Part shown: piece after piece, positions 1 to 12,108 of the stretch
Layout: every line of letters starts with the position of its first letter
Numbering within the stretch: position 1 is the first letter of the stretch
Source: Camellia lanceoleosa
Lineage: Eukaryota; Streptophyta; Magnoliopsida; Ericales; Theaceae
Length of the DNA stretch: 64,000 bases
Reading direction: 5' to 3'
Assembly (NCBI GenBank): GCA_025200525.1
Contig: CM045770.1
Coordinates: 130,910,200-130,974,199 of the forward strand
Notes under the pieces: model-generated
Seen by the model: the letters and a program-made list of their open reading frames with translations, nothing else
Database searches by the model: none
What the model was told of the DNA's origin: nothing
Translations under genes and position numbers: made by a program

Positions 1-23
1 CAAACAAACTCTGACCATTAAGG

Positions 24-1498
24 GTGGACGCGCTAATGGCTTTAAAAATCAGCAAGGATGAAGGCCTCAGGGCCTATGCAAAAAGGTACTACAAGGTGTT
101 CAATCGAATACCTGAATGGAACCAGGAGGTAGCGGTCGTGTCTTTCAAGAACGGCCTGAAAGATGACTGTTCACTGCGGAAATCTTTGGCAAAGACATTG
201 CCGAAAAGCATGGAGGAGCTCATGGCAAGAATTGAGAAGTACGCCCGAGCCGAGAAGGATCACAAGGAAGTCAAACAGGAAAAAGGGAACGGCTCACCAA
301 AGCGAGGTCAAAGTAACAACGGATTCAGCAAAACAGAAATAGAGTTAAGGGCTGAACAGGCAGTGACAACCGTATTCCGAATTCCAATTCAAAAAGTCCT
401 AGGAAAAATTCGGAGCCAACCCTATTTTAGAACACCAGCAAGGGAACCAGGAGAATTCATGGGAAGAAACATGGACAGACATTGTGCTTATCACAATGAA
501 AACGGATATACAACACAGGGCTGCAGAGCCCTAAAGGCACACTTGGAAGATCTGGTAAGACTAGGCCACCTGAGAGATCTTGTCGATGAAACCAGAACGA
601 GAGAAGAAGAGGCAAGACTGCCTCAGGCTCCAGCAGCCCCACCACCTCCTCAACCTCGGGCAGAAGGACCTTGGATAGTCAATGTGATTCATTCAAGAGT
701 AAACGAGAACGAAGTTATAGGAGAGACCCAAAGGGTAAGGCATCTACAGCATGTCTACCAAGTCGGGGAAAAGAGACATCGGCCTGAAGAGAACCAACGA
801 CCGATAATATCCTTCACCGAAGCCGACCTAGAGATGGTCCAACACCCGCATAATGATGCCTTGGTAGTATCCCTCCAGGTTGGGGAGTGCCAAGTGAAAT
901 GCATCCTAATAGATCAAGGCAGCTCTTGTGACATCATGTACGTTAGATGTTACAAGGAGCTAGGCCTTCACCCAGACGACATGGAGCAATCGAATGGCCC
1001 GATGGTCGGCTTCAATGGAACGCCGGCGTGGCCACTAGGCGCTACAAACTTGGAAGTACAGGTCGGTACTAAGAAGATCAGGACAGAATTCATCGTGATT
1101 GATACGCCTTCTCCTTACAACATCATATTGGGAAGACCATGGTTGCATGCAATGGGGGCAGTTCCCTCAACATTGCACAACTACTGTGCTTCCCAATAGA
1201 ACATGGGATTGAAGAAGTCAGAGGAGATCAACTGCAGGCAAAAAATTGCTCCATGGCAGCAATGAAGACTACCTGCAATGTTCGAGAACCAGCAAAGGCA
1301 GAGATTAAAGATGAGGACATGGAGGTCCTAGATGATGTCGGCAAGGAGCCGGCCGAGAAGAGTGAGGGGTCACTAAAGAAAATCCTCGTCCAGGAGGGCG
1401 ACGAAGAGCGCTTCTTTCTTCTTGGCTCAGGCTTAGCCGAAGAAGAAAAGAGAGAACTGGAAGCTTTTTTAAGAACAAACATAGAGGTGTTCGCCTAG
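24..1498 (+). pseudogene. gag C-terminal part and aspartic protease (Tat-type), frameshifted
   Basis: Gag forms the virus-like particle and the protease matures the polyprotein. The frame 24-1199 opens in the gag domain (EELMARIEKYARAEKD near residue 65). It then has a zinc-knuckle-like segment, CAYHNENGYTTQGC, near residue 153, typical of Tat gag. The protease active site is CILIDQGSSCDIMY near residue 300, with D-Q-G-S-S in place of the commoner D-T-G/S, followed by the IILGRPWLH flap-end motif. Just after GRPWLH the frame shifts near 1160-1180, and the text continues in another frame (1139-1498) with FPIEHGIEEVRGDQ. That frame ends at a TAG at 1496-1498, where EVFAW is expected, consistent with a TGG to TAG change. 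The 5' end of gag lies outside the window. Confidence 0.85.
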
Positions 1499-2854
1499 AC
1501 ACCTTATGAAATGCCTGGCATTAACCCCGATGTCACGTGCCACAGACTGAACGTCGATAGGTCGGCAAAACCTGTAATACAACGAGCTAGAAGACCGACG
1601 TTGATGCACGTCGAAGTTGTGGAGGAAGAGGTAGACAGACTTCTGGAAGCCAAGGCCATCAGAGAAGTCAATTATCCAACGTGGCTATCAAACACTGTGG
1701 TGGTAAAGAAGAAAAACGGTAAATTGAGGGTTTGCGTAGATTTTACAAGCCTAAATAAAGCCTGCCCCAAAGACAGCTTCCCTCTGCCAAAAATTGACCA
1801 GCTGGTGGATGCCACATCAGGACATGAAAGGATGAGCTGCCTGGATGCTTATAGGGGTACCACCAGATAGCCATGTACCCCCCAGACGAAGAGAAGACAG
1901 CGTTCATCACCCCAAAAGGCTTGTCTTTATTCTGAGGTGATGCCTTTTGGGCTGAAGAACGCAGGAGAAACCTACCAAAGGCTGGTAACCAAAATGTTCA
2001 AGCACCTGATAGGCCAAACAGTTGAAGTCTACATCGATGACATGGTCGTGAAGACTAAGGAGCCTAAGAGTCATCTTGCCGACCTGAAAGAGGTATTTGA
2101 AATACTCAAAACATATCGGCTCCGACTCAACGCATCTAAATGCGCGTTTGGAGTTGGATCTGGTAAGTTCCTAGGTTACCTGGTAACAAGAAGAGGAATA
2201 GAAGCCAGCCCAGATCAAATCAAGGCCATCCTAGATCCACAGAGTCCAACATCGGCAAAACAAGTTCAAATGCTCACCGGAAGGGCCGCAGCCCTAAACA
2301 GGTTCATAAGCCGAAGTTCAGACAAGTGTAAACCCTTCTTCAACCTGGTAAAAAAGACCGCAGACTTCCTATGGACTGAAGAATGTGAGGCCGCTCTGGC
2401 CGACCTAAAGAAGTATCTGACCACGGCCCCAGTTCTCTCCACACCTGAACCTGGGGAGGAGTTGTTTTTGTACTTGGCCGTGTCCGAGCACGCAGTAAGT
2501 GCAGTGCTAATCCGAGAAGAACATGGAGAACAGAAGGCTGTCTATTATGTAAGTAAAACCTTAGCCAACGCTGAAACAAGGTACTTACCACTGGAGAAGT
2601 TAATGCTGGCCTTGGTAATGGCCTCAAAGAAGTTGAACCACTACTTCCAGGCACACAAGATTGTAGTGCTAACAGAGCACCCACTGAAGTCCTTATTGCA
2701 ACAAGGAGACTTAACAGGAAGAATTACAAGGTGGGCAGTGGCCTTGGGCCAGTATGACCTGGAATTCAGGCTCAGAACAGCAATCAAGGGCCAGGTTTTG
2801 GCCGACTTTATGGCAGAATTCACGCCTAATGCCTCGAACATCGGGCTCCGTTGA
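1499..2854 (+). pseudogene. reverse transcriptase and first RNase H domain, frameshifted
   Basis: This is the catalytic core that copies element RNA to DNA. The first piece (1511-1870) carries RT fingers: WLSNTVVVKKKNGKLRVCVD, then LNKACPKDSFPLPKID. The frame breaks at about 1853 within the expected YHQIAMYPP block and again around 1925. The second piece (1937-2854) carries MPFGLKNAG, the catalytic YIDD box near 2030-2041, and FLGYLV in the thumb. The Ty3-type RNase H follows ([28 protein letters not shown]). All catalytic boxes look preserved, so the copy died by small indels rather than by loss of a domain. Order and motifs fit Ty3/gypsy, not copia. Confidence 0.9.
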
Positions 2855-3414
2855 GCCAGGATGAACGAGGTCCTAGCAAGCAAGGAGAATCCCAGCCAAA
2901 AGCAAAGGAGCAAAGGAAGGAAAAGCTCAGACCTTGCAGCATCTACATCGGTGACTCATTCAGACTGTTTGTAGATGGAAGTTCAAACCGACAAGGAGCG
3001 GGGGTAGGAGTACTGCTGATATTCCCAGATGGAGAAATAATAGAACAGTCCATCCGTTTGGGATTCAAGGCCTCAAACAATGAGGCAGAATACGAGGCAT
3101 TAATTGTAGGACTAAATGGCGTGCAAAGAAGCGAGGCACGAGGTAATAGTTTTTGTGATTCACGCTTAATTGTTAACCCGATCAAGGAGAATTTGCAGCC
3201 AGGGACGAGAGGATGTCGGCATATGCAAAAGAGGTTATCAGATTGGCCGAGTTATTTCAGAACTGCCCACTTCTTCAAGTAAGCCGAGATGATAACAGCC
3301 ACGCCGACACGTTGGCCAACCTGGCAAGTTCAATGCAGACTGGAAAGACAAGAACAATTATGATCGACTACATGTCGGGCCCGAGCATAGAACCAGAACG
3401 CAAAGCAAGAAGCA
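2851..3414 (+). pseudogene. second (archaeal-type) RNase H domain, frameshifted
   Basis: An additional RNase H lies between the standard RNase H and integrase. The opening DSFRLFVDGSSNRQGAGVG, then NNEAEYEALIVGL, then FCDSRLIVN, match plant-type RNase H signatures (D, E and D acidic positions visible). The frame is lost between about 3120 and 3213. It resumes as MSAYAKEVIRLAELFQN followed by DDNSHADTLANLASS, which holds the last catalytic-type H-A-D. Dual RNase H domains are an established trait of Tat elements and are absent from most other plant Ty3/gypsy lineages. This domain is the strongest single support for the lineage call. Confidence 0.85.
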
Positions 3415-4676
3415 ATGTGTGTAGACATGGGGCCAAGTTGGATGGATGCAATTGTTTCATTCCTGAAAGAAGAAAAGCTGTCAGATGACCGCAAGGAGGC
3501 ACACAAAGTCAGATTGAAGTCGGCAAGATTCAACCTGACTGCGGACGAACATCTCTACAGAAGGTCCTTCACTGGACCCCTTTTAAGGTGCGTACACCCT
3601 TTACAAGTTGAAGATTTTTTATATGAAATTCATGAAGGGATTTGTGGAAGCCGCATTGGGGGCAGATCATTAGCGCATAGGGCCATCACCCAGGGGTATT
3701 GGTGGCCCTACATGCAAAAAGATGCAGAAGCATACGTAAAGAAGTGCGAACAATGCCAAAGGTTTGCACCTTTGATTCATCAGCCAGCTGCTGACTTGAA
3801 CCCAGTATCCAGCCCTTGGCCGTTTGCCCAATGGGGCATGGATCTGGTTGGACAACTTCCCCAAGCAACTGGGCAGAGAAAATACTTGCTGGTAGCAACA
3901 GATTACTTCACAAAGTGGATAGAGGTAGAACCTCTTACCAAAATCCGAGATGTGGACGTCAAGAATTTCATATGGAAAAACATTATCACCAGATTCGGCA
4001 TCCCCAGAGCCATCGTTGCCGACAACGGGACGCAGTTTGACAGCAAACTTATCAAGAACTTCTGTGGGAAATTCAAGATCAAGAATTACTTTTCAACACC
4101 AAGTTTCCCCCAAAGTAATAGGCAAGCAGAAGCATCCAACAAAGTAAATATGGATGGTATAAAGAAGAGGTCAGCAAAGAAAAGGAAGTGGGTAGACGAA
4201 TTGCCCAACGTACTTTGGGCATATCGGACTATGCCGAGGAGATCAACGGGGGAATCCCCCTTTGCCATGGCCTATGGCACAGAAGCAGTAATTCCACTGG
4301 AAGTCGGTATCCCAGGGATCCGAACCCAGGGAGTTGAGAATGGGACTAATGACATACTCTTAGCCCGAGATCCGGATCTTTTAGAAGAAGCGAAGAGAGA
4401 AGGTCGCAATTCACTTCAAGATACCAAAGAATACGATGCCAGTGAGCTTACAACAAGAAGGTCAACCCAAGAGATTTTCAAGTCGGCGACCTAGTCTTGA
4501 GAAAAGTCGTCGGCAACAAGAAAGATCCTAGAGAGGGCAAACTTGGCCCAAACTGGGAAGGATCTTACAGAATTACTTCGGTGTTAGGCAATGGAGCTTA
4601 TCGACTTGAAGACAATGAGGGCAAAGCATTACCAAGACCCTGGAACACTTGTAATTTGAAATTTTTCTATCATTAA
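3415..4676 (+). pseudogene. integrase (Tat-type), frameshifted near its C-terminus
   Basis: Integrase inserts the cDNA into the genome. The frame 3415-4494 contains an HHCC-like zinc region (HEGICGSRIGGRSLAHRAI, then CEQCQRFAP). The DDE core follows: D in QWGMDLVG, D in VADNGTQFDS and E in QSNRQAEASNK. The usual GNGQAE has become SNRQAE. The conserved WAYRTMPRRSTGESPF and YGTEAVIP blocks follow. A frameshift near 4440 precedes the C-terminal part, which is readable in another frame (NPRDFQVGDLVLRKV to WNTCNLKFFYH) and stops at 4674-4676. There is no chromodomain, as expected for Tat rather than chromovirus lineages. Confidence 0.9.
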
Positions 4677-4837
4677 GATGTTCATTATTTTTGACCGGTG
4701 TCATCAATAAAATCTTTTCAGAATTCTTCAAGCACATATGATTGGTTAAGATACTTAACATTGTTTCTGGAAGACATAAAAAATGAGAACCTAAGTGGAA
4801 CTTAAGTTCACATTGGGGGCACAGAGAAAACAAAGTC
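4677..4837 (+). other. post-integrase spacer with a polypurine-like tract
   Basis: A short non-coding spacer runs between the integrase stop and the tandem array. At 4811-4820 it holds cattgggggc, which resembles the core of the element's own terminal polypurine tract (agggggcaatt at 16257-16267). It may be an internal polypurine tract or chance. I see nothing else here. Confidence 0.4.
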
Positions 4838-5790
4838 TACCACTTGTTGAAATTTGTAGCAATTTACAAGTTGGTCAGACCGATACAAAGTTTACCACTT
4901 GTTGAAATTTATAGCAATTTATAAGTTGGTCAAACCGATACAAAGTCTACCACTTGTTGAAATTTGTAGCAATTTACAAGTTGGTCAGACCGATACAAAG
5001 TTTACCACTTGTTGAAATTTGTAGCAATTTACAAGTTGGTCAAACCAATACAAAGTCTACCACTTGTTGAAATTTGTAGCGATTTACAAGTTGGTCAGAC
5101 CGATACAAAGTGTACCACTTGTTGAAATTGTAGCAATTTACAAGTTGGTCAAACCGATACAAAGTTTATCACTTGTTGAAATTTGTAGCAATTTACAAGT
5201 TGGTCAAACCGATACAAAGCTTACCATTTGTTGAAATTTATAGCAATTTACAAGTTAAAAGTAAGCCGAGATGGTTCCTTAACTTCACTTGTTGAAATTT
5301 GTAGCAATTTACAAGTTGAAGTTAAGCCGAGATATCTGTTTCTCTTCGCTTGTTGAAATTTGTAGCAATTTACAAGTCGAAGTGAAGCCGAGGTTATTGC
5401 TTACAGACTTATAGCAATCTACTGGTTGGATAAACCAAAGAAGATGTTTAACACTTGTTGAAATTGGTAGCAATTTACAAGTTAAAGTTAAGCCGACATA
5501 TGATCATCTGTTGAAATTTGCAGCAATTTACAGGTTAAGGTAAATATAATTGTGTAAACCCTTGTTAAAATTTGCAGCAATTTACAAGTAGATCATCATT
5601 TAATACTTATTCTAACTTGAGAAAAGTTTACTGTTGAAATTTGTAGCAATTTACAAGTAGGTTAGACTGAGATCACTGTTTAAACACTTGTTGAAACTTG
5701 AGAAAAGTTTGCAAAGTTAAGATTGAATAGTATATGTTTTACATTTGTTGAAATTCATGAAAAGTTTTCAAGTCAGTATCTTGCCGAAGT
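4838..5790. repeat. 55-bp tandem array with a hairpin in every unit
   Basis: The motif cacttgttgaaatt recurs at 4841, 4896, 4951, 5006, 5061, 5116, 5170 and 5225, giving a 55-bp period (54 once). The spacing then changes to 61 at 5286 and 5347, and about six more diverged units follow. The left arm acttgttgaaatt and the right arm aatttacaagt are inverted around the loop tgtagc, so each unit can form an 11-bp stem with a 2-nt bulge. In later units the linker changes (gttaagccgagat replaces gttggtcagaccgat) while the hairpin core stays. Tandem subrepeats in the 3' untranslated region are known for Tat elements. Confidence 0.9.
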
Positions 5791-5988
5791 AAAATTTGCA
5801 GTTATTATACCCGAGGTATGTAACCCCGAGAAGATTGTGCAAAGGAAGAATTATGTAAATCATGCAAAATATTCTAAGTATAAAGCCATACAGAAGCAAT
5901 GCAGAGAAATTAGAGACTAAAGCATTCAGAGAAAAGCAGTTGCAGTTGTATATAATAAAGGCACTATGGCCTAGCAAAAGTTAAATGT
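5791..5988. other. 3' untranslated spacer of the Tat element
   Basis: No coding sequence is recognisable. Degenerate traces of the hairpin array fade out here and the antisense ORF ends just beyond. Confidence 0.5.
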
Positions 5989-6646
5989 TCACAAGTGACA
6001 AAGAAAGGCGCATCGGCCACAAAGAGGAAGCTTGCATTGTTCAGAAAACAAAAAGTACAAAAAAAGAAAAGCGTACAAAAAACATTCAGGATTCTTCAAC
6101 ATCCACAGACTATTGGCTAGGACCTCGGAGGACTCTGGAAGAACCACCTCAGCATCTTTTTTTTCCCCAACCTCTGCATCTTTTTCTACAGCAACCTCGG
6201 CATCTTTGTCTGCCGCAATCTCGGCATCGATCTCTGCAAGTGTTTTATCAAGACTTTTTTCAGCTAGAAGAAGGTCAGATGATAAATGAACTGGATCAGC
6301 TTCCTTTGGCACCATCTCAGTCTCCTCATCTTGGGTTAAGTCTAGGATCTGCTCAACTTGAGGAGGAGACTTGACCTCAGCAGCATCCTTAGACTTTCTC
6401 ACCAAGGCCTCTTCATCATTATTGTCTTCATCCTCGTCTTCAGCATCAGATTCAGACTCAGCTTCTTCCTCATCCTGACTTGGAGGTGGAGGGGGAGGAA
6501 AGGGAAGAGGAATAGCTTCAGCCTTGCGCTAGGGTGAGTCAGCAGGAAGATCAAGCTTTTTTACCAAGGACATCCAACCCAGGGAAAAACCCCTGTTGCA
6601 TGCCTGCCTGACTTGAAGTTTGTATTCTTCAGTAACGTCGGCCATG
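5989..6646 (-). pseudogene. C-terminal half of the antisense extra ORF of the Tat element
   Basis: This is the continuation of the antisense ORF that starts at 15299, separated from it by the solo LTR 6647-13478. On the minus strand it opens with ADVTEEYKLQVRQACNRGFS and meets an in-frame TAG near 6530. It continues with an acidic low-complexity tail (runs of E and D, then repeated KDAEV units at about 6150-6230), and ends at a stop near 5989. If the LTR and one TSD copy are removed, the frame runs straight through from AYAQGV into ADVTEEY, which shows that both halves were one protein. Its function is unknown. Proteins of this type are known as additional ORFs in Tat elements. Confidence 0.75.
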
Positions 6647-9525
6647 TGTAGACAGGCCCGCGGGGGGACCTCGCTACAGCTCGAACTCGAATTTGTGTCA
6701 CGGTTCTTAATCTTGAACCAAAGAGTCCAAATCCGGCAAATCGTTTTGAGAAAACAGATTTTTGAAAAGAAGTGCCAAACATGGACTGCTTTGCTAGATA
6801 CAGAGTCGCCACCTAAATATTTTATTTTTGGAAAATTTAGGAAACCCTGACTCGTTTGCCTAAGGCCACGTGTCCGTCATCACCAAAGTTGCCTCGGCTC
6901 GGGAACTTGGGTACGATTGGGGAATGTCACTTCGTGAGCACCCCCGCTCGCCCGATCAAAGATCGGCCTCTACTAACCATGATATCTAGTTTTGAAAACA
7001 TTGTGTGCTCTTATTCCGGTTATTAGCCTAGATTTACTATGTGATGCGCACAGCATACAAGTATAGACTGGATCGCCTGAATTGGGACAAAACATTTCAT
7101 GTTTGTTTGTTTGAAAAATGGTTTGACGGTGCTACCCGCAGGTAGGCTTAAAATGCCGATTTTGCCACCCTCAGGTGGGCTTAAAAAGATGGTTTTGCCA
7201 CTATCTAGTGGGCTTAAAACAAACATTTGATGAATTGTTCCAATCCAAATAACCCAACCTTCACCCACAGGCACTAAAGCAGTTATATCACATAAGCAGT
7301 TAGCCTCATGGTAAGCATGCTATTCATGGCAGTCACTCACACGCATGCAAGGATGCTAAAGCATAAAACTCACCGGGTACTCCAAGCCAAAACAGAAACC
7401 GATTAGAAATCCATGCATGATCCTAAATATACAGAAATGCCTAATGCAACACATGCAAAAATGCAACTGTAGCAGGCTCGGCTATTCTAAACATGGCATA
7501 TGAGATGCAACAGCTATCAAGTATTCAACTCAAACTTGAAGTACAAATGCAGTTAGTATGATGCGCCGAGCCCGGTGCATGCAAAACAGATGAATGAATA
7601 CAAACATGCTATCATACTGTATGCTAATTGAAACATGCCCTAATCTAACCATCATAAGCAGGTAAATAAAAGAGAGAAAGACGTGGGGTTGGAAGACATG
7701 CATCACACACACGCACACTTATTACAATTATGCCCTCGCGCAGAGGGTCTGAATAAATAGTATAGTCCGAATAATACAGTCCAAATATGTACAAATCTCT
7801 AATTAATTAACAAATTAACTAAGAAAAATAATAAACTGGCATGCAAGCCAGGGACTGTCTTGACTCTTCTTCAGATGATGAATGATGCATGTCCGGGTTG
7901 CCTTCGCACGGAAATCCACTGTGATGCCCCAATTAGCCTCTGTTTTGCAATAGTTTTTGGAAAGCGCACCAAGCCTCGGAAGACTGCTGATTCTTGATTT
8001 GCTGCAACAGAGAGCAGGAAAGAGGCATGGCAATGTATTTTCACAAATGTATGCATGCCTCGATCCTCGTGCCACCAATCACGCATCTCGATGCATGATG
8101 GCTGAGGAGTCGAATTGCACTACTCAATATAGAATGAATGCACATGAAAACACAACAAGACCTAACTCCATCATGGATAATCCAGAGTGTCGGTGACCGG
8201 GGAATTGAGATACGTTCCGTCACTCGGAGTACGAAACGCACATCGTTTCCCGTGCCCGGGCTAACTCCTATCCCAAACACAATGCAATATGCATGACATG
8301 CATGAAATGCAACTAAGATACAACCTAAAATGCACAATGCTATGAAATGGCATACATAATGCACGAGATAACATGGCATACACAATGCTCTAACATACAA
8401 CTTAGCATACACAATGCTATGGAATGAAATGGCATACACAATGCAATATGGACTTACACTAACACAAGTGGACCTCAGCCACACTCACATAAGAGGCCAT
8501 TAGATGGAAATGAGACACTCAAAATGCGTGCACACGTGCACGCAAACCGAGCACCGACCCTAAGGCACGAATGCCACTCTAACATGACATGGCAAAGTAC
8601 GGAATATGGCATACTATCATGTAAATTTCAGAGGCAATAAGTGATGCAAAACAGCCCCGAAAGATGACAAAATGACACCCGATGCATGGAATAGGTCCCG
8701 AAACATGAAATTAAGCATACCGAATGACCTATGACTATACAATGCATGCATCATTCGAACATGGGATGTGAAGACAGAATCAAGACAGCCCAAAAATAAG
8801 CATGTTTACAGTTTTAAGAATGGCCAAACAGTGGACACAAATGGGGCTAAACTAGCATGCAAAAATGGCCCCAAAAGTGAGATAATGAAGCAACTAACAG
8901 ATGCTGGCGCCAAACAGAGAAGGGCTCTTCTACAATGTTGAATAGGGGCCAAAAATATGATGTTTTACAGTTTATGACAAACCACAAAAACAAACACAAG
9001 TATGCTCAAAATACTATGCAAAATGAGGCCTAAAAGAGAGCTATAACACAAAGTATATAAAGGGTGCCTCAAACAGTAGAAGACCCTTAATGAAACATGA
9101 AGAGGGGGTCAAAATAGGACCCTTTTCAGTTTGGACCAGAGTCCAAAAACAGAATCATAAGGGGCTAACAAATGATGCAAAAATGGGGCCAAAAGTGGGA
9201 TACAATGGCAAGTGACACATGGAGGCCCCAAATAGTGATGAGCCCTTCAACAATGTTGGAGAAGGGCTCAAAATAAGCAACTTTACAGTTTACAACAGAG
9301 CTCAAAACAGTTTATGCATAGGCCAAAAATACACACAAGAAATAGGTATACACAAGGGATAATGAAGTAAGTGAAAAAAGGAAGCCTCAAACAGTGAGAG
9401 GCCCTTAATGAAACATGAAAAATAGCTCAAAAAAAGCCTATCTCCAGTTAGGGTCAGAGCCCAAATATGCAAGCATAAGGAACTAAAATATAGACCAAGA
9501 AAAGAGCAAAAAGAGGGAAAATGAG

Positions 9526-9689
9526 ACTCACCCTTGAAGACTAGTCTTTCATCAACTCTTGGTCCAAAAATCTGAGCTTTCAACCTCTTCAAAAGAGTCC
9601 CAAAGTGCTGGAATGGAGGATGGAGGTCTTGTGCTATGAGTTGGTGTGTAAAAATGGTATAAGAATCAAAGGGTTTTGATGGTTAGAAT

Positions 9690-9727
<38 letters not shown>

Positions 9728-9790
9728 TGTGAGAGCTCCACCAAAATTTTCTAACCCCTAAAACACAGCTGGGGGGTCTGTTATATAGAC
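9526..9790 (-). promoter_or_regulatory. LTR copy A promoter: TATA box, CT tract, splice-donor-like site
   Basis: On the minus strand, CTATATAA lies at 9781-9788. A CT microsatellite follows (9692-9722), then CTTCAAGG/GTGAGT with the first intron base at 9531. The TATA-to-donor distance is about 250 bp, as in the other four Ogre-like LTRs here. The start site and splicing are inferred, not shown. Confidence 0.5.
9692..9722. repeat. (GA)n microsatellite
   Basis: About 15 GA units lie in the leader part of LTR copy A. They read as CT on the element's own strand. Confidence 0.95.
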
Positions 9791-10309
9791 ACAAGAGAGT
9801 GGAAAAGTGTCACGCCCCAAACCTGCCCCTAAAAGTTTGGGCATGACCTAATCAAAAATGGACACTAAACCTGTTATATATATAACATACGGGGCCTGAA
9901 CGGAAGCATTTAATAATATAAAATATAAAGAATGACATCCATTGAGCTATTACTAACATGCCAGGATCACATACACGTACCAGCCCCTTTACTGAGCATA
10001 TCATATACATACATTTACACTTGGATAGACAATCAACCAAATGGACTACTAGCCAAAAATTTAATAAAACTTTACAGAAGTGCATGGGCTTGGTCTGGGT
10101 GCCTGAACATACTGAGGATGACAAATGAAAGATGATCATCAAGGGTTAAGACTGACCTCCAAGGTGGTTACCTACAGAACAGACATAACACCAAGTAAGC
10201 CAGGCTCAGTGAATAATAGTACATAAACAAAACAATACTTCATCGGAAACATAATACATCAATGCGTGTGAAATTGCAAAGTTAACATGGTTAGTCTGAT
10301 TCTGTACTA

Positions 10310-10585
10310 AGTTCATAACGGCCTTAGGCCCAGTCTTGAAACATAATAACTTGGAACATAATATCTTGAAGCATAATGGCTTTAAGTCCTTGAACATCAT
10401 AGCATTAAACTTTCAATCATGTTGGCATAAAGCCCTTGAAAGTGGCATGAAGCCCTTGTAACATATTGGCACTAAGGCCCTTGAAACATATTGGCACTAA
10501 TGCCCTTGAAACATATGGCACAAGGCCCTTGGAACATATTGGCACTAAGGCCCTTGAAACATATTGGCACTAAGGCCCTTGGATG
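10310..10585. repeat. short tandem repeat, about 28 bp, in the nested solo LTR
   Basis: The text ttggcactaaggcccttgaa recurs at least six times with small changes. Older copies on the left read as gcataaagcccttg. Confidence 0.8.
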
Positions 10586-10600
10586 AATTCAAGAGGTAAC

Positions 10601-10710
10601 TCGCACGGATCCTAGAGGTGTCTCACAATGTAGCACTTAGTTCCATGCCTTACTTCGCACGGATTCTAGAGGTAGCTCACACTGTAGCACTTAGTTCCGT
10701 ACAGTACTTT
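10601..10710. repeat. direct repeat of about 56 bp, two copies
   Basis: Two adjacent copies share cgcacggat, tagaggt, ctcaca, gtagcacttagttcc. Both lie within the nested solo LTR. Confidence 0.8.
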
Positions 10711-12108
10711 GTTTCACATCATATGATCGTGGTGTTGTTCTTCTCATCATTTCGTACATTTACATTAGCCATAACATTTAACATGATTGCATAACATTTA
10801 CATAGCATATGTCAACTTGTACCGTACTTAAGCTTGTAACACGCTTGAACTTATAACATGCGTATACTTGAAGACTTGTAGACTTGTAACATACATGAAC
10901 TTGTATTTACTTAGAACCATACTTGAAATAGAACATACTTGTCAAAGATAGAATACTTCACATCCTTATGAGGATCACATAATAATGTTAAACATGTACA
11001 TGCATGTCATGGTTCTTAACGACCTCGGGTCCATAAATAACACCATAGAATAATCTCAATTTTAGACATATACTTGGCTTAAAGATGAACATGATTCCAT
11101 TTATGCACCAAAACGACGTAGAATTATTATTCGTTATTAACAGGACAGAGTCATTGCAAGTCATACCGATGTAGGCCAATCTTCCAATGTTCACATTGAC
11201 TTTCAATCATCATAAATATTCATGTAACATGTTCGTGTAACACTTACAAGAAACAAAGTGTTAGTGATAGTAATTATCAATGATAAATAAACTATACATC
11301 TTCGTACTATTACTCACAGTGCATTGGTGAAGCATTTAGTCCTTCCGAAGCGTGTCCTACACACATATGAAGTCACACATTAATTCTTTAAATCATTTCC
11401 CCCTAATTTCCTTTCTCATTTTACCATGATTTACAATGCCCATAACAAGGTTCATTCGTAAATTTTTAACATTATTTCAAAACATCTAAGAAATTCAATT
11501 AAACTTGTTTACATATAATTCGACCCACCAATTCCATGATTCTATATTCAATTTGAGCAAAGTCATTAATTAACATCACAAATTAACCTAGGGTTTTCAA
11601 GAACATTCCATAAAAATTCATACTTCTCATACCAAGATCTTACATCCCAATTTCCTCCTTGATTATACATCTAAGGATCATATTCCATCACTTTAACCCA
11701 TCAATTAACTCCCAACATCTTCAAACCATAAAACCCCCAATGTCTCAAAATCTCATAATTTCTTCTATATACATAACATAAATGAAAACTTGCACTATTA
11801 TATATGAAGACACCTCCAATCTATCTATGAATGTAAATATTAAAGAGTCTTACCTCCATAATCAAGCAAAGGGGTGAGCTTGAGAAGAAACTATCACCAA
11901 TCCAAATTCTAATCGGGTAAAAACGTTGATCCTCCTTAGTTCTCCATCCTACATGCCAAAACCATAGTGGATTGCCGATAAAAATGGGGGAAATCAAAGG
12001 TTTGAGAGTTAGGGTTTCGAACTAAGTCAAAGAGGAAAGAAGAGGGTTGAAGAAAATCTATGAAATGATCCAAAAATCCCGCTCTTAAAGCTGCTGTCCC
12101 GTAATTCC

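Noticed and set aside
4838..5790. CRISPR array
   Set aside because: Repeats are contiguous 55-bp units without unique spacers, in a plant retrotransposon.
8041..8484. 147-residue minus-strand frame in LTR copy A and its counterparts in other LTRs
   Set aside because: The equivalent frames in LTRs C and D are broken or differ, with no domain, so coding conservation is not supported.
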